DNA of 64,000 nt from Solirubrobacteraceae bacterium (GTDB taxonomy: Bacteria > Actinomycetota > Thermoleophilia > Solirubrobacterales > Solirubrobacteraceae): positions 1-64,000 of the forward strand of contig JAICYC010000007.1 of assembly GCA_025934395.1 (NCBI GenBank), read 5' to 3'. The notes beneath the pieces are model-generated. The model was not told where the DNA came from. It was given only the letters and a program-made list of their open reading frames with translations, and did not search any database. Below are positions 55,425 through 64,000 of the stretch, one piece after another (the first letter of the stretch is position 1; each line of letters starts with the position of its first letter). A program made the translations under genes and the position numbers.

Positions 55425-56287
55425 CGCCGCCGCCCGCCGCCGCCGAGACGGCCGGCGCCTACGCGCCGCCACGGCGCCAGAGCGCACCGCGGCGCCCCCT
55501 GCGCGCCGCGCCGCCGCGCAGGGTCTCGGGCCCGACCCGCCCTGCGTCCTCCGCGCGCCCCGCCCGAGGCTCCCGTCGCGCGGGCCTCGTTCCCGCGCTG
55601 CAACGGGCGCTCGTGCGGCTCGCCGATCACCCCTTGGTCGACCGGCTGATCGCGGGCAAGGTGTGGATCGGCCTCGTCGCGTTCGCGCTGATCGGGATCG
55701 TGACGCTGCAGCTCGGGCTGCTGAAGCTCAACACCCACATCGGACGCGAGCTGGAGCGCCAGGGCAAGCTCGAGCGCGAAAACGCCGCGCTGAGCATCCA
55801 GAACTCCGAACTCGCTGCGGGCGAAACCGTCGAGGCGGGGGCGCACGCGCTCGGAATGCGCCTGGTGCCCGCAGGCGCGCTCCGCTTCCTGCGGTCGAGC
55901 CCGCACGCCGACATCGTCCACGCGGCAGGCGCGCTCGCGAGCGCGGCGCCGGTCACGCATCCCGCGAGCACGGAAGCGGAAGCCACGCAGACGGGCAGCG
56001 GTGAATCGTCGTCGTCCGGGGAAGCGTCATCCTCCGGTGAAGCGGCCGCGGAATCCTCGTCGGGCTCCTCGGAATCCGGCGGCACCGAAGGCCACAGCTC
56101 CGAAGAAACGCAGGCGGCATCCGAAGCGAGCTCGCCCGCTGCGGGCGAAACGTCGCACGCGAGCGGGGCCGAAGCAGGCGGGGAACCGTCGTCGTCGAGA
56201 AGCTCCGAATCGGCGTCCTCCGAAGCGGCCGCAGGTGCTGCCCAGTCGGGCGGCACGGGGGCCGGGGGGGCGGGCCCCTCCACGTGA
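55421..56287 (+). CDS. ftsL: FtsL-like division protein with acidic Ser/Glu tail
   Basis: Bitopic protein in the ftsL position between rsmH and ftsI. Of 288 residues: a Pro/Arg-rich cytoplasmic part (1-75), one transmembrane helix (81-101), and a short coiled coil (103-135, RELERQGKLERENAALSIQ) as expected for FtsL, which joins FtsB in the divisome. A Ser/Glu/Gly/Ala tail of over 100 residues (181-288) follows, which normal FtsL (about 100-120 aa) lacks. Nearly all Glu codons in the tail are GAA. The assignment rests on position and topology. GTG start overlapping rsmH. Confidence 0.8.
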   Translation: MTPPPAAAETAGAYAPPRRQSAPRRPLRAAPPRRVSGPTRPASSARPARGSRRAGLVPALQRALVRLADHPLVDRLIAGKVWIGLVAFALIGIVTLQLGLLKLNTHIGRELERQGKLERENAALSIQNSELAAGETVEAGAHALGMRLVPAGALRFLRSSPHADIVHAAGALASAAPVTHPASTEAEATQTGSGESSSSGEASSSGEAAAESSSGSSESGGTEGHSSEETQAASEASSPAAGETSHASGAEAGGEPSSSRSSESASSEAAAGAAQSGGTGAGGAGPST

Positions 56288-57945
56288 GCGCCGTCCAGCA
56301 GCGCACGGGCTGGATCTTCGCCCTGTTCCTCGGGCTCCTCGTGATCGCTGCGGCACGCACCGCGTACCTCGGCGTGATCCGCTCGGGAGCGCTGCGCAAA
56401 GCCGCGAGCACGCAGCAGGTGACAGACGAAAAGGTCAGCTCGCCGCGCGGCACGATCACGGACCGCAACGGGGTGCAGCTGGCTGTGTCCGAACCGGCCC
56501 GCGACATCGCTGCGGATCCCTACCTCCTCGATGACCCGCTCTCGGCGGCGCGCAGGCTCGCGCCGCTGCTCGGGCAGAGCGAAGCGGACGTGCTGCGCAA
56601 GCTGACCGAGCGCTCCGGCTTCGTCTACCTCGCCCGTGCGCTGCCCGGCGACCGCGCGACGCGCGTGATGGCGCTCAAGCTCCCAGGGGTCTCCGGCACG
56701 CCGGTGATGCGGCGCGTGTACCCGCGCGGGCAACTCGCATCACAGGTGCTGGGCCTCGTGGGTACCGAAGGCCACGGCCTGAACGGCCTGGAGTACTCGC
56801 GCAACACCCAGCTCGCGGGGCACGCTGGGGACCGGCGCACCGTCAGCGATGCGATCGGCCAGCCCGTGTCGATCACCGAATCGAGCCCCGAGGTCTCCGG
56901 CGAACCGCTCGAGCTCACGCTCGACGCGAACATCCAGCAGCGCTCCGAAGACGTGCTCTCGGCCGTGGCGCGCGTGTTCCAGCCCAAGGACGCGACCGCG
57001 ATCGTGATGGACCCGCGCAGCGGTGCGCTGCTGGCGGTGGCCAACTGGCCCCAGGTGAACCCCAACGACGTCGCCGCGGCACCCGCGGGCGCGCTCTCCG
57101 ACAGGGCGGTCAGCTTCGACTACGAACCGGGCTCGACGTTCAAGGCGGTGACGGTGGCCGGTGCGCTGCAGGAACACCTCGTCACGCCCGAGAGCGGGTT
57201 CAACATCCCCGCCCAGATCCAGGTCGCCGACCGCACGATCCACGACGACACCGAACACGCCGAAGAAACGCTCAGCACGGCGCAGATCCTCGCGCGCTCG
57301 AGCAACGTGGGTGCGATCAAGATCGGCATGCTCGAGGGGTCCTCGCGCTTCAACAGCTGGGTGCACCGGTTCGGCTTCGGCGCGCGCACGGGCGTCGACC
57401 TCCCCAGCGAGGAACGCGGCCTCACGCTGCCCCTGAGCCACTACTCGGGCTCCTCGATGGGCAACCTCCCGATCGGCCAGGGCGAGTTGGTGACGCCCAT
57501 GCAGATGGCCTCCGCCTACGCGGCGATCGCCAACGGCGGGGTGCTGCGCCCGCCGCACATCGTCGAGCGCGTCGGCGACAAGGCGCAGCCCGACCCCGCG
57601 GGCAGGCGCGTGATCTCGCCGTCCACCGCCGCGTCGCTGCGCGAGATGCTCGAAGGCGTGCTGAAGGCGGGCGGCACCGCGAGCGAGGTCTCGATCCCTG
57701 GCTACGCGCTCGCCGGCAAGACGGGCACCGCGTCGAAGATCGACCCCGCGACAGGCGAATACTCGAAATCCGCCTACGTGGCATCGTTCATCGGGTTCGT
57801 CCCCGCCGCGCACCCGAAGCTGCTGTGCGCGGTCGTCGTCGACGAACCCCAGACCGGCTCGATCTTCGGCGGCGAGGTCGCCGCGCCCGCGTTCGGCCAG
57901 ATCATGAGCTTCGCCCTGTCCTACATGGGCATCCCGCCCGAATAG
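56284..57945 (+). CDS. ftsI: Peptidoglycan transpeptidase FtsI (class B PBP)
   Basis: Septal transpeptidase (PBP3 type), 553 residues. One N-terminal membrane helix (WIFALFLGLLVIAAARTAYL) precedes the pedestal domain (SPRGTITDRNGVQLAVSEPARDIAADP). The penicillin-binding domain has active-site Ser284 in STFK (284-287), SSN (339-341) and KTG (479-481). No PASTA domain is seen. It cross-links glycan strands at the septum with FtsW. GTG start overlapping ftsL (GTGA). GAA makes up 17 of 29 glutamate codons by my count. Confidence 0.96.
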   Translation: MSAVQQRTGWIFALFLGLLVIAAARTAYLGVIRSGALRKAASTQQVTDEKVSSPRGTITDRNGVQLAVSEPARDIAADPYLLDDPLSAARRLAPLLGQSEADVLRKLTERSGFVYLARALPGDRATRVMALKLPGVSGTPVMRRVYPRGQLASQVLGLVGTEGHGLNGLEYSRNTQLAGHAGDRRTVSDAIGQPVSITESSPEVSGEPLELTLDANIQQRSEDVLSAVARVFQPKDATAIVMDPRSGALLAVANWPQVNPNDVAAAPAGALSDRAVSFDYEPGSTFKAVTVAGALQEHLVTPESGFNIPAQIQVADRTIHDDTEHAEETLSTAQILARSSNVGAIKIGMLEGSSRFNSWVHRFGFGARTGVDLPSEERGLTLPLSHYSGSSMGNLPIGQGELVTPMQMASAYAAIANGGVLRPPHIVERVGDKAQPDPAGRRVISPSTAASLREMLEGVLKAGGTASEVSIPGYALAGKTGTASKIDPATGEYSKSAYVASFIGFVPAAHPKLLCAVVVDEPQTGSIFGGEVAAPAFGQIMSFALSYMGIPPE

Positions 57946-57979
57946 AGGCCGCGCAGGCCGCTCCGGCGGGGGCGGAAAC

Positions 57980-57985
57980 TAGACT
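57980..57985 (+). promoter_or_regulatory. -10 element inside the dcw cluster, before murE
   Basis: TAGACT ends 6 nt before the murE ATG in the 46-nt gap after ftsI, so murE and the genes after it can be transcribed apart from mraZ-ftsI. Confidence 0.5.
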
Positions 57986-57991
57986 CAGGCC

Positions 57992-59581
57992 ATGCCGGTG
58001 CGGGGTCCTCGTGGAGCACGGACAAGCGAGCGGGCGACCACGCTGCACGAGCTGCTCGACGCCGCGGAGGTCCCGCGCACCGCTTCGAGCGCAGCGGGCG
58101 AGGGCGTGCGCATCACCTCGCTCGCCTACGACAGCCGCGCGGCCGAGGCGGGCTCGCTCTTCTTCTGCGTGCCGGGCTTCCGCGTGGACGGGCACGACCA
58201 CGCCCCCGCCGCGATCGCCGCGGGGGCCTCGGCGCTCGTCGTCGAGCGCGAGCTGCGCCTTGGCGTGCCGGAGGTGCGCGTGCCATCGGTGCGCGCCGCG
58301 ATGGCGCCGATCGCGGCGGCGTTCTACGGGCACCCCGCGAGCGCGCTGGACGTGGTGGGCGTGACTGGCACCAACGGCAAGACCACCACCAGCTATCTCG
58401 TGCGCGCGCTGCTCGAAGCGGACGGGCGCCGGTGCGGCCTGCTCGGGACGGTGAAGTCGGTGGTGGGCGGGGTCGAGCGGGAGGTCGCGCGCACCACTCC
58501 CGAGGCGATCGACCTGCAGGCGGACCTGCGCGCGATGGTCGACGGCGGGGACGTGGCGTGCGCGATCGAGGTGTCCTCGCACGCCCTGGAGCTCGGGCGG
58601 GCCGACGCGATCCCGTTCGCGGCGGCCGTGTTCACCAACCTCACCCAGGACCACCTCGACTTCCACGACACGATGGAGGACTACTTCGCGGCGAAGCGAC
58701 TGCTGTTCCTCGGCGCGCCCACGCCGCCGAGGGCGAGCGTGGTCAACGTCGACGATCCCTACGGCAGGCGGCTGGCGGACGAGCTCGGGGACGCGACCAC
58801 CTACGCCCTGCAGGAGGACGCGCACTACCGCGCAAGCGGCGTGCGCGTGAGCTTTCGGGGGTGCGAGTTCACGCTGCACACACCGGCGGGGGAGCGGGAC
58901 GTGTCGCTGCCGATGCCGGGCCGGTTCAACGTCGCCAACGCACTCGCCGCGCTCGCGGCCGCACACACGCTCGGGGCGGACCTCGACGTGCTCGTGGCGG
59001 CGCTCGAAGCGGGCGTCCACGTCCCCGGGCGCTTCGAGCCGGTCCCCACCGGCCAGGACTTCGCCGTTCTCGTCGACTACGCGCACACGCCGGACTCGCT
59101 CGAGAACGTGCTCGGCGCGGCGCGCGAGCTGATCGAGGCCCACGACGAGCGGGGAGCGGGCAACGGCGCTCGAGCCGGCGCGCCACGGGGAAGGGTGATC
59201 TGCGTGTTCGGCGCGGGCGGCGACCGCGACCGCGGCAAGCGCCCGCTGATGGGCGAGATCGCGGCACGCCTCGCCGACGCCGTGGTGGTGACGTCGGACA
59301 ACCCCCGGTCGGAGGACCCCGAGCTGATAATCGAGGAGATAATGAGGGGGGTCCCGGGAGAGGGGGGGTCCGCGGCCGCTGCCCCGCGGGCTCGGGTGAC
59401 CGCCTGCAGCGATCGGCGGGCTGCGATCGACGTCGCGCTCGATCAGGCCCGCGCGGGCGACATCGTCGTGATCGCGGGCAAGGGCCACGAGCAGGGGCAG
59501 GAGCTGGCCGGCGGGGTGAAGATCCCCTTCGACGACGTCACCGTCGCGCGCGAGCTGCTCGGCGCGCGCGGGGCGGCATGA
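57992..59581 (+). CDS. murE: UDP-MurNAc-tripeptide synthetase, meso-DAP adding
   Basis: Mur ligase that adds the third stem amino acid, 529 residues. The ATP loop is GVTGTNGKTTTSYL near residue 125. The specificity motif DNPRSEDP begins at Asp436, and DNPR is the signature for meso-diaminopimelate, so the peptidoglycan is predicted to be of DAP type. The final GKGHEQGQE is also conserved. A Gly/Ala-rich insert near residues 390-402 is not seen in typical MurE. The stop overlaps murF (ATGA). Confidence 0.96.
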   Translation: MPVRGPRGARTSERATTLHELLDAAEVPRTASSAAGEGVRITSLAYDSRAAEAGSLFFCVPGFRVDGHDHAPAAIAAGASALVVERELRLGVPEVRVPSVRAAMAPIAAAFYGHPASALDVVGVTGTNGKTTTSYLVRALLEADGRRCGLLGTVKSVVGGVEREVARTTPEAIDLQADLRAMVDGGDVACAIEVSSHALELGRADAIPFAAAVFTNLTQDHLDFHDTMEDYFAAKRLLFLGAPTPPRASVVNVDDPYGRRLADELGDATTYALQEDAHYRASGVRVSFRGCEFTLHTPAGERDVSLPMPGRFNVANALAALAAAHTLGADLDVLVAALEAGVHVPGRFEPVPTGQDFAVLVDYAHTPDSLENVLGAARELIEAHDERGAGNGARAGAPRGRVICVFGAGGDRDRGKRPLMGEIAARLADAVVVTSDNPRSEDPELIIEEIMRGVPGEGGSAAAAPRARVTACSDRRAAIDVALDQARAGDIVVIAGKGHEQGQELAGGVKIPFDDVTVARELLGARGAA

Positions 59582-61005
59582 GAGCCTGGGGCCCCGAGCG
59601 TCTCGCCGCCGCTGCGGGCGCAGACGTGCGCCTCGCGCCGCGCGCGCAGGACGCCCGCACCGCCCAGGCCGGGCCGCGGGGGGTGTCGATCGACTCTCGC
59701 GCGATCGCGCCGGGCGAGCTGTTCGTGGGGCTGCGCGGCGAGCGGACCGACGGCGGCGCCTACGCGGCGGCTGCGCTCGCGGCGGGCGCGTGGGGCGTGC
59801 TGGTCGCGCCCGACTCGGCGCCCGCCGGCGAGGACGTACCGCAGGGCGCTGCGGTGCTCGTGCACGAGGAGCCGCTGGCCGCGCTCGGGCAGCTCGCCCG
59901 CGAGTGGCGGCGCGAGCTGGGTGCGGGTGGCGCGCGCGTGGTGGCGATCACCGGCTCCACCGGCAAGACCTCCACGAAGGACATCCTCGCGGCGATGCTC
60001 CGCACCTCGCTGCGCACCGCGGCGACGCCCGCGAACCTCAACACCGAGATCGGCCTCCCGCTCACGGTCCTGTCGGCCCCCGCCGACACCGAGTGCCTCG
60101 TGCTCGAGCTGGCGATGCGCGGGCCGGGGCAGATCGCCGAGCTGACCGCGATCGCCGAGCCCGACGTGGGCGTGATCGTCAACGTCGGCACCGCGCACCT
60201 GGAGCTGCTCGGCACGCGCGAGGCGATCGCCGCCGCGAAGGCGGAGCTGATCGCCGGCCTCCGCCCGGGCGCGGCGGCGGTGGTGCCCGCGGGCGAGCCG
60301 CTGCTGGCGCCGCACCTGCGCGAGGACGTGCGCACGATCACGTTCGGCGCACCGGAGCCGAGCGCGACGGGAGACGGCGCGGACGTGTGGCTGCTCGCGC
60401 GCGAGGCGGGCGGGCGCGTGCGGATCGCGGTGGACGCGGGCGCGGGCCAGGTCGAGCTGCGCCCGTCCTTCTCCCAGACCCACAACCTCGGCAACCTGCT
60501 CGCGGCGGTGGCCGCCGCGGGGACCCTCGGGGTGCGCCCCGGGGGCGACCTGAACGTGGAGTTCTCGCCCGGGCGCGGCCAGCTGCTCGAGCTCGCCGAC
60601 GGGGTTGCCGTGATCGACGACTGCTACAACGCCAACCCGATGTCAATGCGCGCGGCGATCGACGAGCTCGCGAGGGCGCCCGCGCGGCGGCGCGTGGCGG
60701 TGCTCGGGGACATGCTCGAGCTCGGCCGGGACGCGCCCGCGCTGCACCGCGAGATCGGTGCCCACGCGGCCGCGGCGGGCGTGGACGTGCTGATCGCCGT
60801 GGGCGGGCTCGCGACCGAGCTGGGCGCGGGCTACGGGGGCGAGCTGCACCTGGCGCCCGACGCTGCCGCCGCCGCCACCCTGGCGGCCGAGCTCGTGGCG
60901 CCCGGCGACACCGTGCTCGTGAAGGCCTCGCGGGGCGTGGGGCTGGAGCGCGTGGTCGAGCGGCTCGCGCATTCGCCAGCGCTGAGCGGCGGCGGACGGC
61001 GCTGA
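59578..61005 (+). CDS. murF: UDP-MurNAc-pentapeptide synthetase
   Basis: Adds D-Ala-D-Ala to the UDP-MurNAc-tripeptide. The 475-residue Mur ligase has SIDSRAIAPGELFVGLRGE, ATP loop ITGSTGKTSTKD near residue 123, NLNTEIGLP, and DDCYNANPMSM near residue 350, all typical of MurF. ATG start coupled to murE. The mraY start follows its stop with no gap. Confidence 0.96.
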   Translation: MRAWGPERLAAAAGADVRLAPRAQDARTAQAGPRGVSIDSRAIAPGELFVGLRGERTDGGAYAAAALAAGAWGVLVAPDSAPAGEDVPQGAAVLVHEEPLAALGQLAREWRRELGAGGARVVAITGSTGKTSTKDILAAMLRTSLRTAATPANLNTEIGLPLTVLSAPADTECLVLELAMRGPGQIAELTAIAEPDVGVIVNVGTAHLELLGTREAIAAAKAELIAGLRPGAAAVVPAGEPLLAPHLREDVRTITFGAPEPSATGDGADVWLLAREAGGRVRIAVDAGAGQVELRPSFSQTHNLGNLLAAVAAAGTLGVRPGGDLNVEFSPGRGQLLELADGVAVIDDCYNANPMSMRAAIDELARAPARRRVAVLGDMLELGRDAPALHREIGAHAAAAGVDVLIAVGGLATELGAGYGGELHLAPDAAAAATLAAELVAPGDTVLVKASRGVGLERVVERLAHSPALSGGGRR

Positions 61006-61974
61006 ATGGGCCGGATCCTGTTCGGGGGCACCGCCGCCCTGCTCATCTGCATATTCCTCAGCCCCAAGTTCATCGAGTTCCTGCGCAACCGCGAGTTCGG
61101 GCAGCACATCCGCGAGGACGGCCCCGCCGGGCACCATCAGAAGGCGGGCACCCCCACGATGGGCGGGATCATCATCTTCATCGCCGTCTCGGTGGCGTTC
61201 CTGATCCTGAGCAACTACGAATGGCGCTCGGTGGGGGTGTTCGGGGCGGCGATCGCCTGCGCGCTGCTGGGGTTCGCGGACGACTACACGAAGCTCGTCA
61301 AGCGGCGCTCGCTCGGGCTCCGCGGGCGTACGAAGCTCGTGGTGACGGTCGCGATCTCCGTGGGCCTGTGGCTCGTGGCGACGAAGCTCGCCCACCTGCC
61401 CTCGACCCTGCAGCTCCGCTTCGTCGACTACCACATCGACCTCGGGCCGTTCTACCCGGTCCTGATCTACCTCGTGGTGGCGGGGACGACGAGCGCGGTG
61501 AACCTCACCGACGGGCTCGATGGGCTCGCGGCGGGCTGCGCGGCGATCGTGCTGCTCGCCTACATCGGGATCACGTTCCTCGCCAACGACTCCGACCTCG
61601 CGATGCTCGCGGGCTCCCTCGTGGGGGCCTGCATCGGGTTCCTCTGGTACAACGCGTTCCCCGCGACGGTGTTCATGGGGGACACGGGGTCGCTCGGGTT
61701 GGGGGGCGCGATCGCGGGCCTCGCCGTGATGACCAAGACCGAGGTGCTGCTGATCCTGCTCGGCGGGATCTTCGTGATCGAGGCGCTGTCGGTGCTGATC
61801 CAGGTGATCTCCTTCCAGACGACCCGGCGGCGGGTGTTCCTGATGGCGCCGATCCATCACCATTTCGAGCTGAAGGCCTGGTCGGAGACCAAGATCATCC
61901 TGCGCTTCTGGATCGTCGCGTCGATCTGCGGGGCGATCGGGTTCACGATCTACCGACAGAGCCGCGGGCTGTGA
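61006..61974 (+). CDS. mraY: Phospho-MurNAc-pentapeptide transferase MraY
   Basis: Integral membrane enzyme that makes lipid I from UDP-MurNAc-pentapeptide and undecaprenyl phosphate, 322 residues with about ten helices. Motifs: HHQKAGTPTMGG near residue 45, the Mg-binding ADDYTKL near residue 90, NLTDGLDGLA near residue 167, and APIHHHFEL near residue 283. The ATG directly follows the murF stop. Confidence 0.97.
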   Translation: MGRILFGGTAALLICIFLSPKFIEFLRNREFGQHIREDGPAGHHQKAGTPTMGGIIIFIAVSVAFLILSNYEWRSVGVFGAAIACALLGFADDYTKLVKRRSLGLRGRTKLVVTVAISVGLWLVATKLAHLPSTLQLRFVDYHIDLGPFYPVLIYLVVAGTTSAVNLTDGLDGLAAGCAAIVLLAYIGITFLANDSDLAMLAGSLVGACIGFLWYNAFPATVFMGDTGSLGLGGAIAGLAVMTKTEVLLILLGGIFVIEALSVLIQVISFQTTRRRVFLMAPIHHHFELKAWSETKIILRFWIVASICGAIGFTIYRQSRGL

Positions 61975-62048
61975 GGCGTCCGCGGCCACGCGAAAACGGC
62001 GCAGTCCAGCTGAAAGGCATCCGGCGGCGCGCGTCGAAGTGAGCGGGG

Positions 62049-63398
62049 ATGCCCAAAGCCGCGCCCCGGCGTACTCGACGCAAGGAGGCTTCGCGCCGTT
62101 CGCGCGGCCGCGGAGCCGGCTCCGCCGGCGCCGCGCGCGGCCAATCGCTCGAGCAGCGGCTGCTGCTCACCGCGACGCTGTGCCTGCTCGCGTTCGGGGC
62201 GGTGATGGTCTACAGCGCCTCCTCGGCGACCACGCTGCTGCAGGGCGGCGGGACGGGCAGCGGCGACCTCATCAGGTTCGTGATCTACGGTGCGCTGGGG
62301 CTGTTGGTGATGCGCGTGCTCGCGCGCGACGGGATCGCCCGGGTGCACTCGATCACGGCGCCGCTGCTGGTCACGTCGTTCGTGCTGGTGCTCGCCGTCC
62401 ACGTGCCGCACCTCGGGGTGAGCGTCAACGGCGCGCGTCGCTGGATCGGGTCGGGCCCGCTGCAGTTCCAGCCTTCCGAGCTGCTGAAGCTCGCGCTCGT
62501 GCTGTACGCGGCGACGCTCGTCGCGAGGCGCCCCGCGCGCGTGCACGACCTGCGCGAGCTCGCAAGACCGCTGCTGATCGTCGTGGGCGCGGCGTGCCTG
62601 CTGGTCTTCTCCCAGCCGGACCTCGGCACGGCGATGGTGATCGCGTTCACCGTCGGCGCGATGCTCGTGGCGGCGGGCATCCCTCCGCGCAGGCTCGCGA
62701 CGATCGTCGGCATCGTGCTCGGCGTGGTGCTGCTCTACGCGCTCGCGCGGCCGTATGCCCGCGCCCGGCTGACATCGTTCCTGGACCCGTGGGCGCACGC
62801 GTCCTCGAGCGGCTTCCAGGCCGTGCAGGGTCAGATCGCGATCGGGTCAGGCGGGATGTTCGGCGTCGGGCCGGGCGAGTCGGTGCAGAAGATCTTCTAC
62901 CTCCCCGAGGCGCCCACCGACTTCATCCTCGCGGTGATCGCCGAGGAGCTCGGCGTCGTGGGGGTGTTCGGGCTGCTGTTCCTCTACGGGCTGATCGCCT
63001 ACGCGGGGCTGCGCACGGCGCAGAAGGCGCGCAGCCTCTACAGCGCGCTGATCGCCGTGGGCGTCACTGCGCTGATCGTCTCCCAGGCCCTCCTGAACGT
63101 GTTCGCGGTGCTCGGGCTGGCGCCGCTCACCGGGGTGCCGCTCCCGTTCGTCTCCTACGGATCGAGCAGCATGATCGTGATGCTCGCGGGGATGGGCCTG
63201 CTGATGAACGTCGCGTCGGGGGCGACCGGGCACGTCCGCTCGGTGCCCACCTCGCGCCGAAGCGCGGCCGACGCGCGCTCACGCGAATCGGGACGATGGG
63301 ACGGTGAGCGGAGCCCCGAGAAGGATCGTGATCGCCGCGGGAGGGACGGCGGGTCACGTCGTGCCGGCGCTCGCGGTCGCGCAAGCGCTGCAGGGTGA
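62049..63398 (+). CDS. ftsW: Peptidoglycan glycosyltransferase FtsW
   Basis: SEDS-family lipid II polymerase of the divisome, 449 residues with ten predicted helices. It has NGARRWIGSGPLQFQPSELLKLALVL near residue 135, FSQPDLGTAMV near 190, and the C-terminal GVPLPFVSYGSSSMIVMLAGMGLL. An Arg-rich N-terminus precedes the first helix. The C-terminal tail of about 55 residues is charged and reads through 95 nt of murG in another frame. The gap after mraY (74 nt) is too short for murD, which normally sits there. Confidence 0.95.
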   Translation: MPKAAPRRTRRKEASRRSRGRGAGSAGAARGQSLEQRLLLTATLCLLAFGAVMVYSASSATTLLQGGGTGSGDLIRFVIYGALGLLVMRVLARDGIARVHSITAPLLVTSFVLVLAVHVPHLGVSVNGARRWIGSGPLQFQPSELLKLALVLYAATLVARRPARVHDLRELARPLLIVVGAACLLVFSQPDLGTAMVIAFTVGAMLVAAGIPPRRLATIVGIVLGVVLLYALARPYARARLTSFLDPWAHASSSGFQAVQGQIAIGSGGMFGVGPGESVQKIFYLPEAPTDFILAVIAEELGVVGVFGLLFLYGLIAYAGLRTAQKARSLYSALIAVGVTALIVSQALLNVFAVLGLAPLTGVPLPFVSYGSSSMIVMLAGMGLLMNVASGATGHVRSVPTSRRSAADARSRESGRWDGERSPEKDRDRRGRDGGSRRAGARGRASAAG

Positions 63399-64000
63399 GG
63401 GCGCCGCGGTCGCCTTCATCGGGGGCGACCGCGCCGAGGCGGCGCTCGTCCCGGCCGCGGGCTACGAGCTCAGCAGGATCGCGGGGCGCGGGATCTCGCG
63501 CACGAACCCGCTCGCCGCCCTGACGGCTCTGGGAATGGCTGCTGCGGCGGTCCCGCGCGCGCGGGCGCTGCTCGCGGCGAGCGCCGCCGACGCGGTGCTC
63601 GGCGGCGGCGGCTACGTCGCTGCGCCGGTCGGGCTCGCCGCGGCGACGCTGCGCATCCCGCTCGTGCTCACCGAGGCCGACAGCCATCTCGGCCTCGCCA
63701 ACCGCGCGCTCGCGCCGTTCGCGCGCCGCGTGTGCCTGTCGTTTCCGATCGCAGGACGCGCCGGCGGTCGCTACCGCGTGACGGGCCGCCCGATCGCGGC
63801 GATCCCCGAGGACCGCGACGTGGCCCGCGCATCGTTCGGCATCGGCCCGCGCGAGCAGTGCGTGCTCGTGTTCGGCGGCTCGCTCGGCGCGCGCTCGATC
63901 AACCACGCCGCGCTCGACGCGTTCGCGCGGTCCCCGTTCCGCGTGCTGCACGTATGCGGCGCGCGCGACCACTCCGCCCTGGCGGCGCGCGAGCTGCGCG
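63304..64000 (+). CDS. murG: MurG, lipid II synthase (3' end outside window)
   Basis: Glycosyltransferase that adds GlcNAc to lipid I at the inner membrane face. About 232 residues are visible. Motifs: IVIAAGGTAGHVVPALAVAQ at the N-terminus, GGGGYVAAPVGLAA near residue 100, VTGRPI and VFGGSLGARSIN near residues 160 and 190. Where most MurG proteins have HEQN, this one reads LTEADSHLGLANR. The GTG start lies inside ftsW. The gene runs off the window. Confidence 0.93.
   Translation, partial: MSGAPRRIVIAAGGTAGHVVPALAVAQALQGEGAAVAFIGGDRAEAALVPAAGYELSRIAGRGISRTNPLAALTALGMAAAAVPRARALLAASAADAVLGGGGYVAAPVGLAAATLRIPLVLTEADSHLGLANRALAPFARRVCLSFPIAGRAGGRYRVTGRPIAAIPEDRDVARASFGIGPREQCVLVFGGSLGARSINHAALDAFARSPFRVLHVCGARDHSALAARELR

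Noticed and set aside
61975-62048. Remnant of murD between mraY and ftsW
   Set aside because: Only 74 nt, with no Mur ligase motif in any frame.

Overview
This window is chromosomal DNA of a very GC-rich bacterium. Codon third positions are almost all G or C, GTG and TTG starts are common, and cistrons often overlap by 1-4 nt. Gene content and order (obgE-proB-proA-nadD-rsfS, hrcA-dnaJ-prmA, phoH-ybeY-era, a HadA/HadB-like dehydratase pair, an MprAB-like two-component system, hisIE-trpEGDC and trpFBA, a dcw cluster with a meso-DAP type MurE) point to Actinomycetota. I infer a deep lineage such as class Thermoleophilia, but that rests on general impression, not on a phylogenetic marker.

Layout. 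1-4.7 kb: 3' part of obgE, proline synthesis (proBA), NAD synthesis (nadD) and the ribosome silencing factor rsfS. 4.8-14.7 kb: accessory metabolism and regulation, namely a duplicated-half membrane protein, a cytochrome P450 divergent from a TetR regulator with a palindromic operator, a flippase-like membrane protein, an alpha/beta hydrolase, a GNAT acetyltransferase, a secreted SGNH hydrolase, tRNA-Ala(GGC), a long coiled-coil protein, and a GlxA-type regulator next to an isonitrile-hydratase-like DJ-1 protein. 14.7-23.9 kb: leuS, holA, rpsT, murJ, a probable structured small RNA, lepA, and a low-molecular-weight phosphatase paired with a ketosamine kinase. 23.9-26.2 kb: two-component system. 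26.6-31.2 kb: the least conventional segment, with an unknown DNA-binding-like protein, a response-regulator-like protein without a phosphoacceptor, a VirD4/TraG-type ATPase, a winged-helix protein of replication-relaxation type and an SSB. 31.4-41.5 kb: fatty-acid dehydratase pair, hrcA-dnaJ-prmA, amidohydrolase, NADH dehydrogenase, yqeY-phoH-ybeY-era, ArsA-like ATPase. 41.5-50.3 kb: hisIE and all trp genes, interrupted by an HtrA protease. 50.3-53.4 kb: two lipoproteins. 53.4-64 kb: the dcw cluster mraZ-rsmH-ftsL-ftsI-murE-murF-mraY-ftsW-murG, without murD and cut off inside murG.

Two themes run through the window. First, at least seventeen genes have a TAnnnT-like -10 hexamer only 6-9 nt before the start codon, which predicts leaderless mRNAs. 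In two divergent pairs the -10 elements of opposite strands overlap. Second, exported proteins (HtrA, FtsL, FtsI) use GAA for glutamate far more than the cytosolic neighbours, which use almost only GAG. The best candidates for undescribed biology are the TraG-like/SSB module at 26.6-31.2 kb and the structured RNA at about 20.49-20.68 kb.
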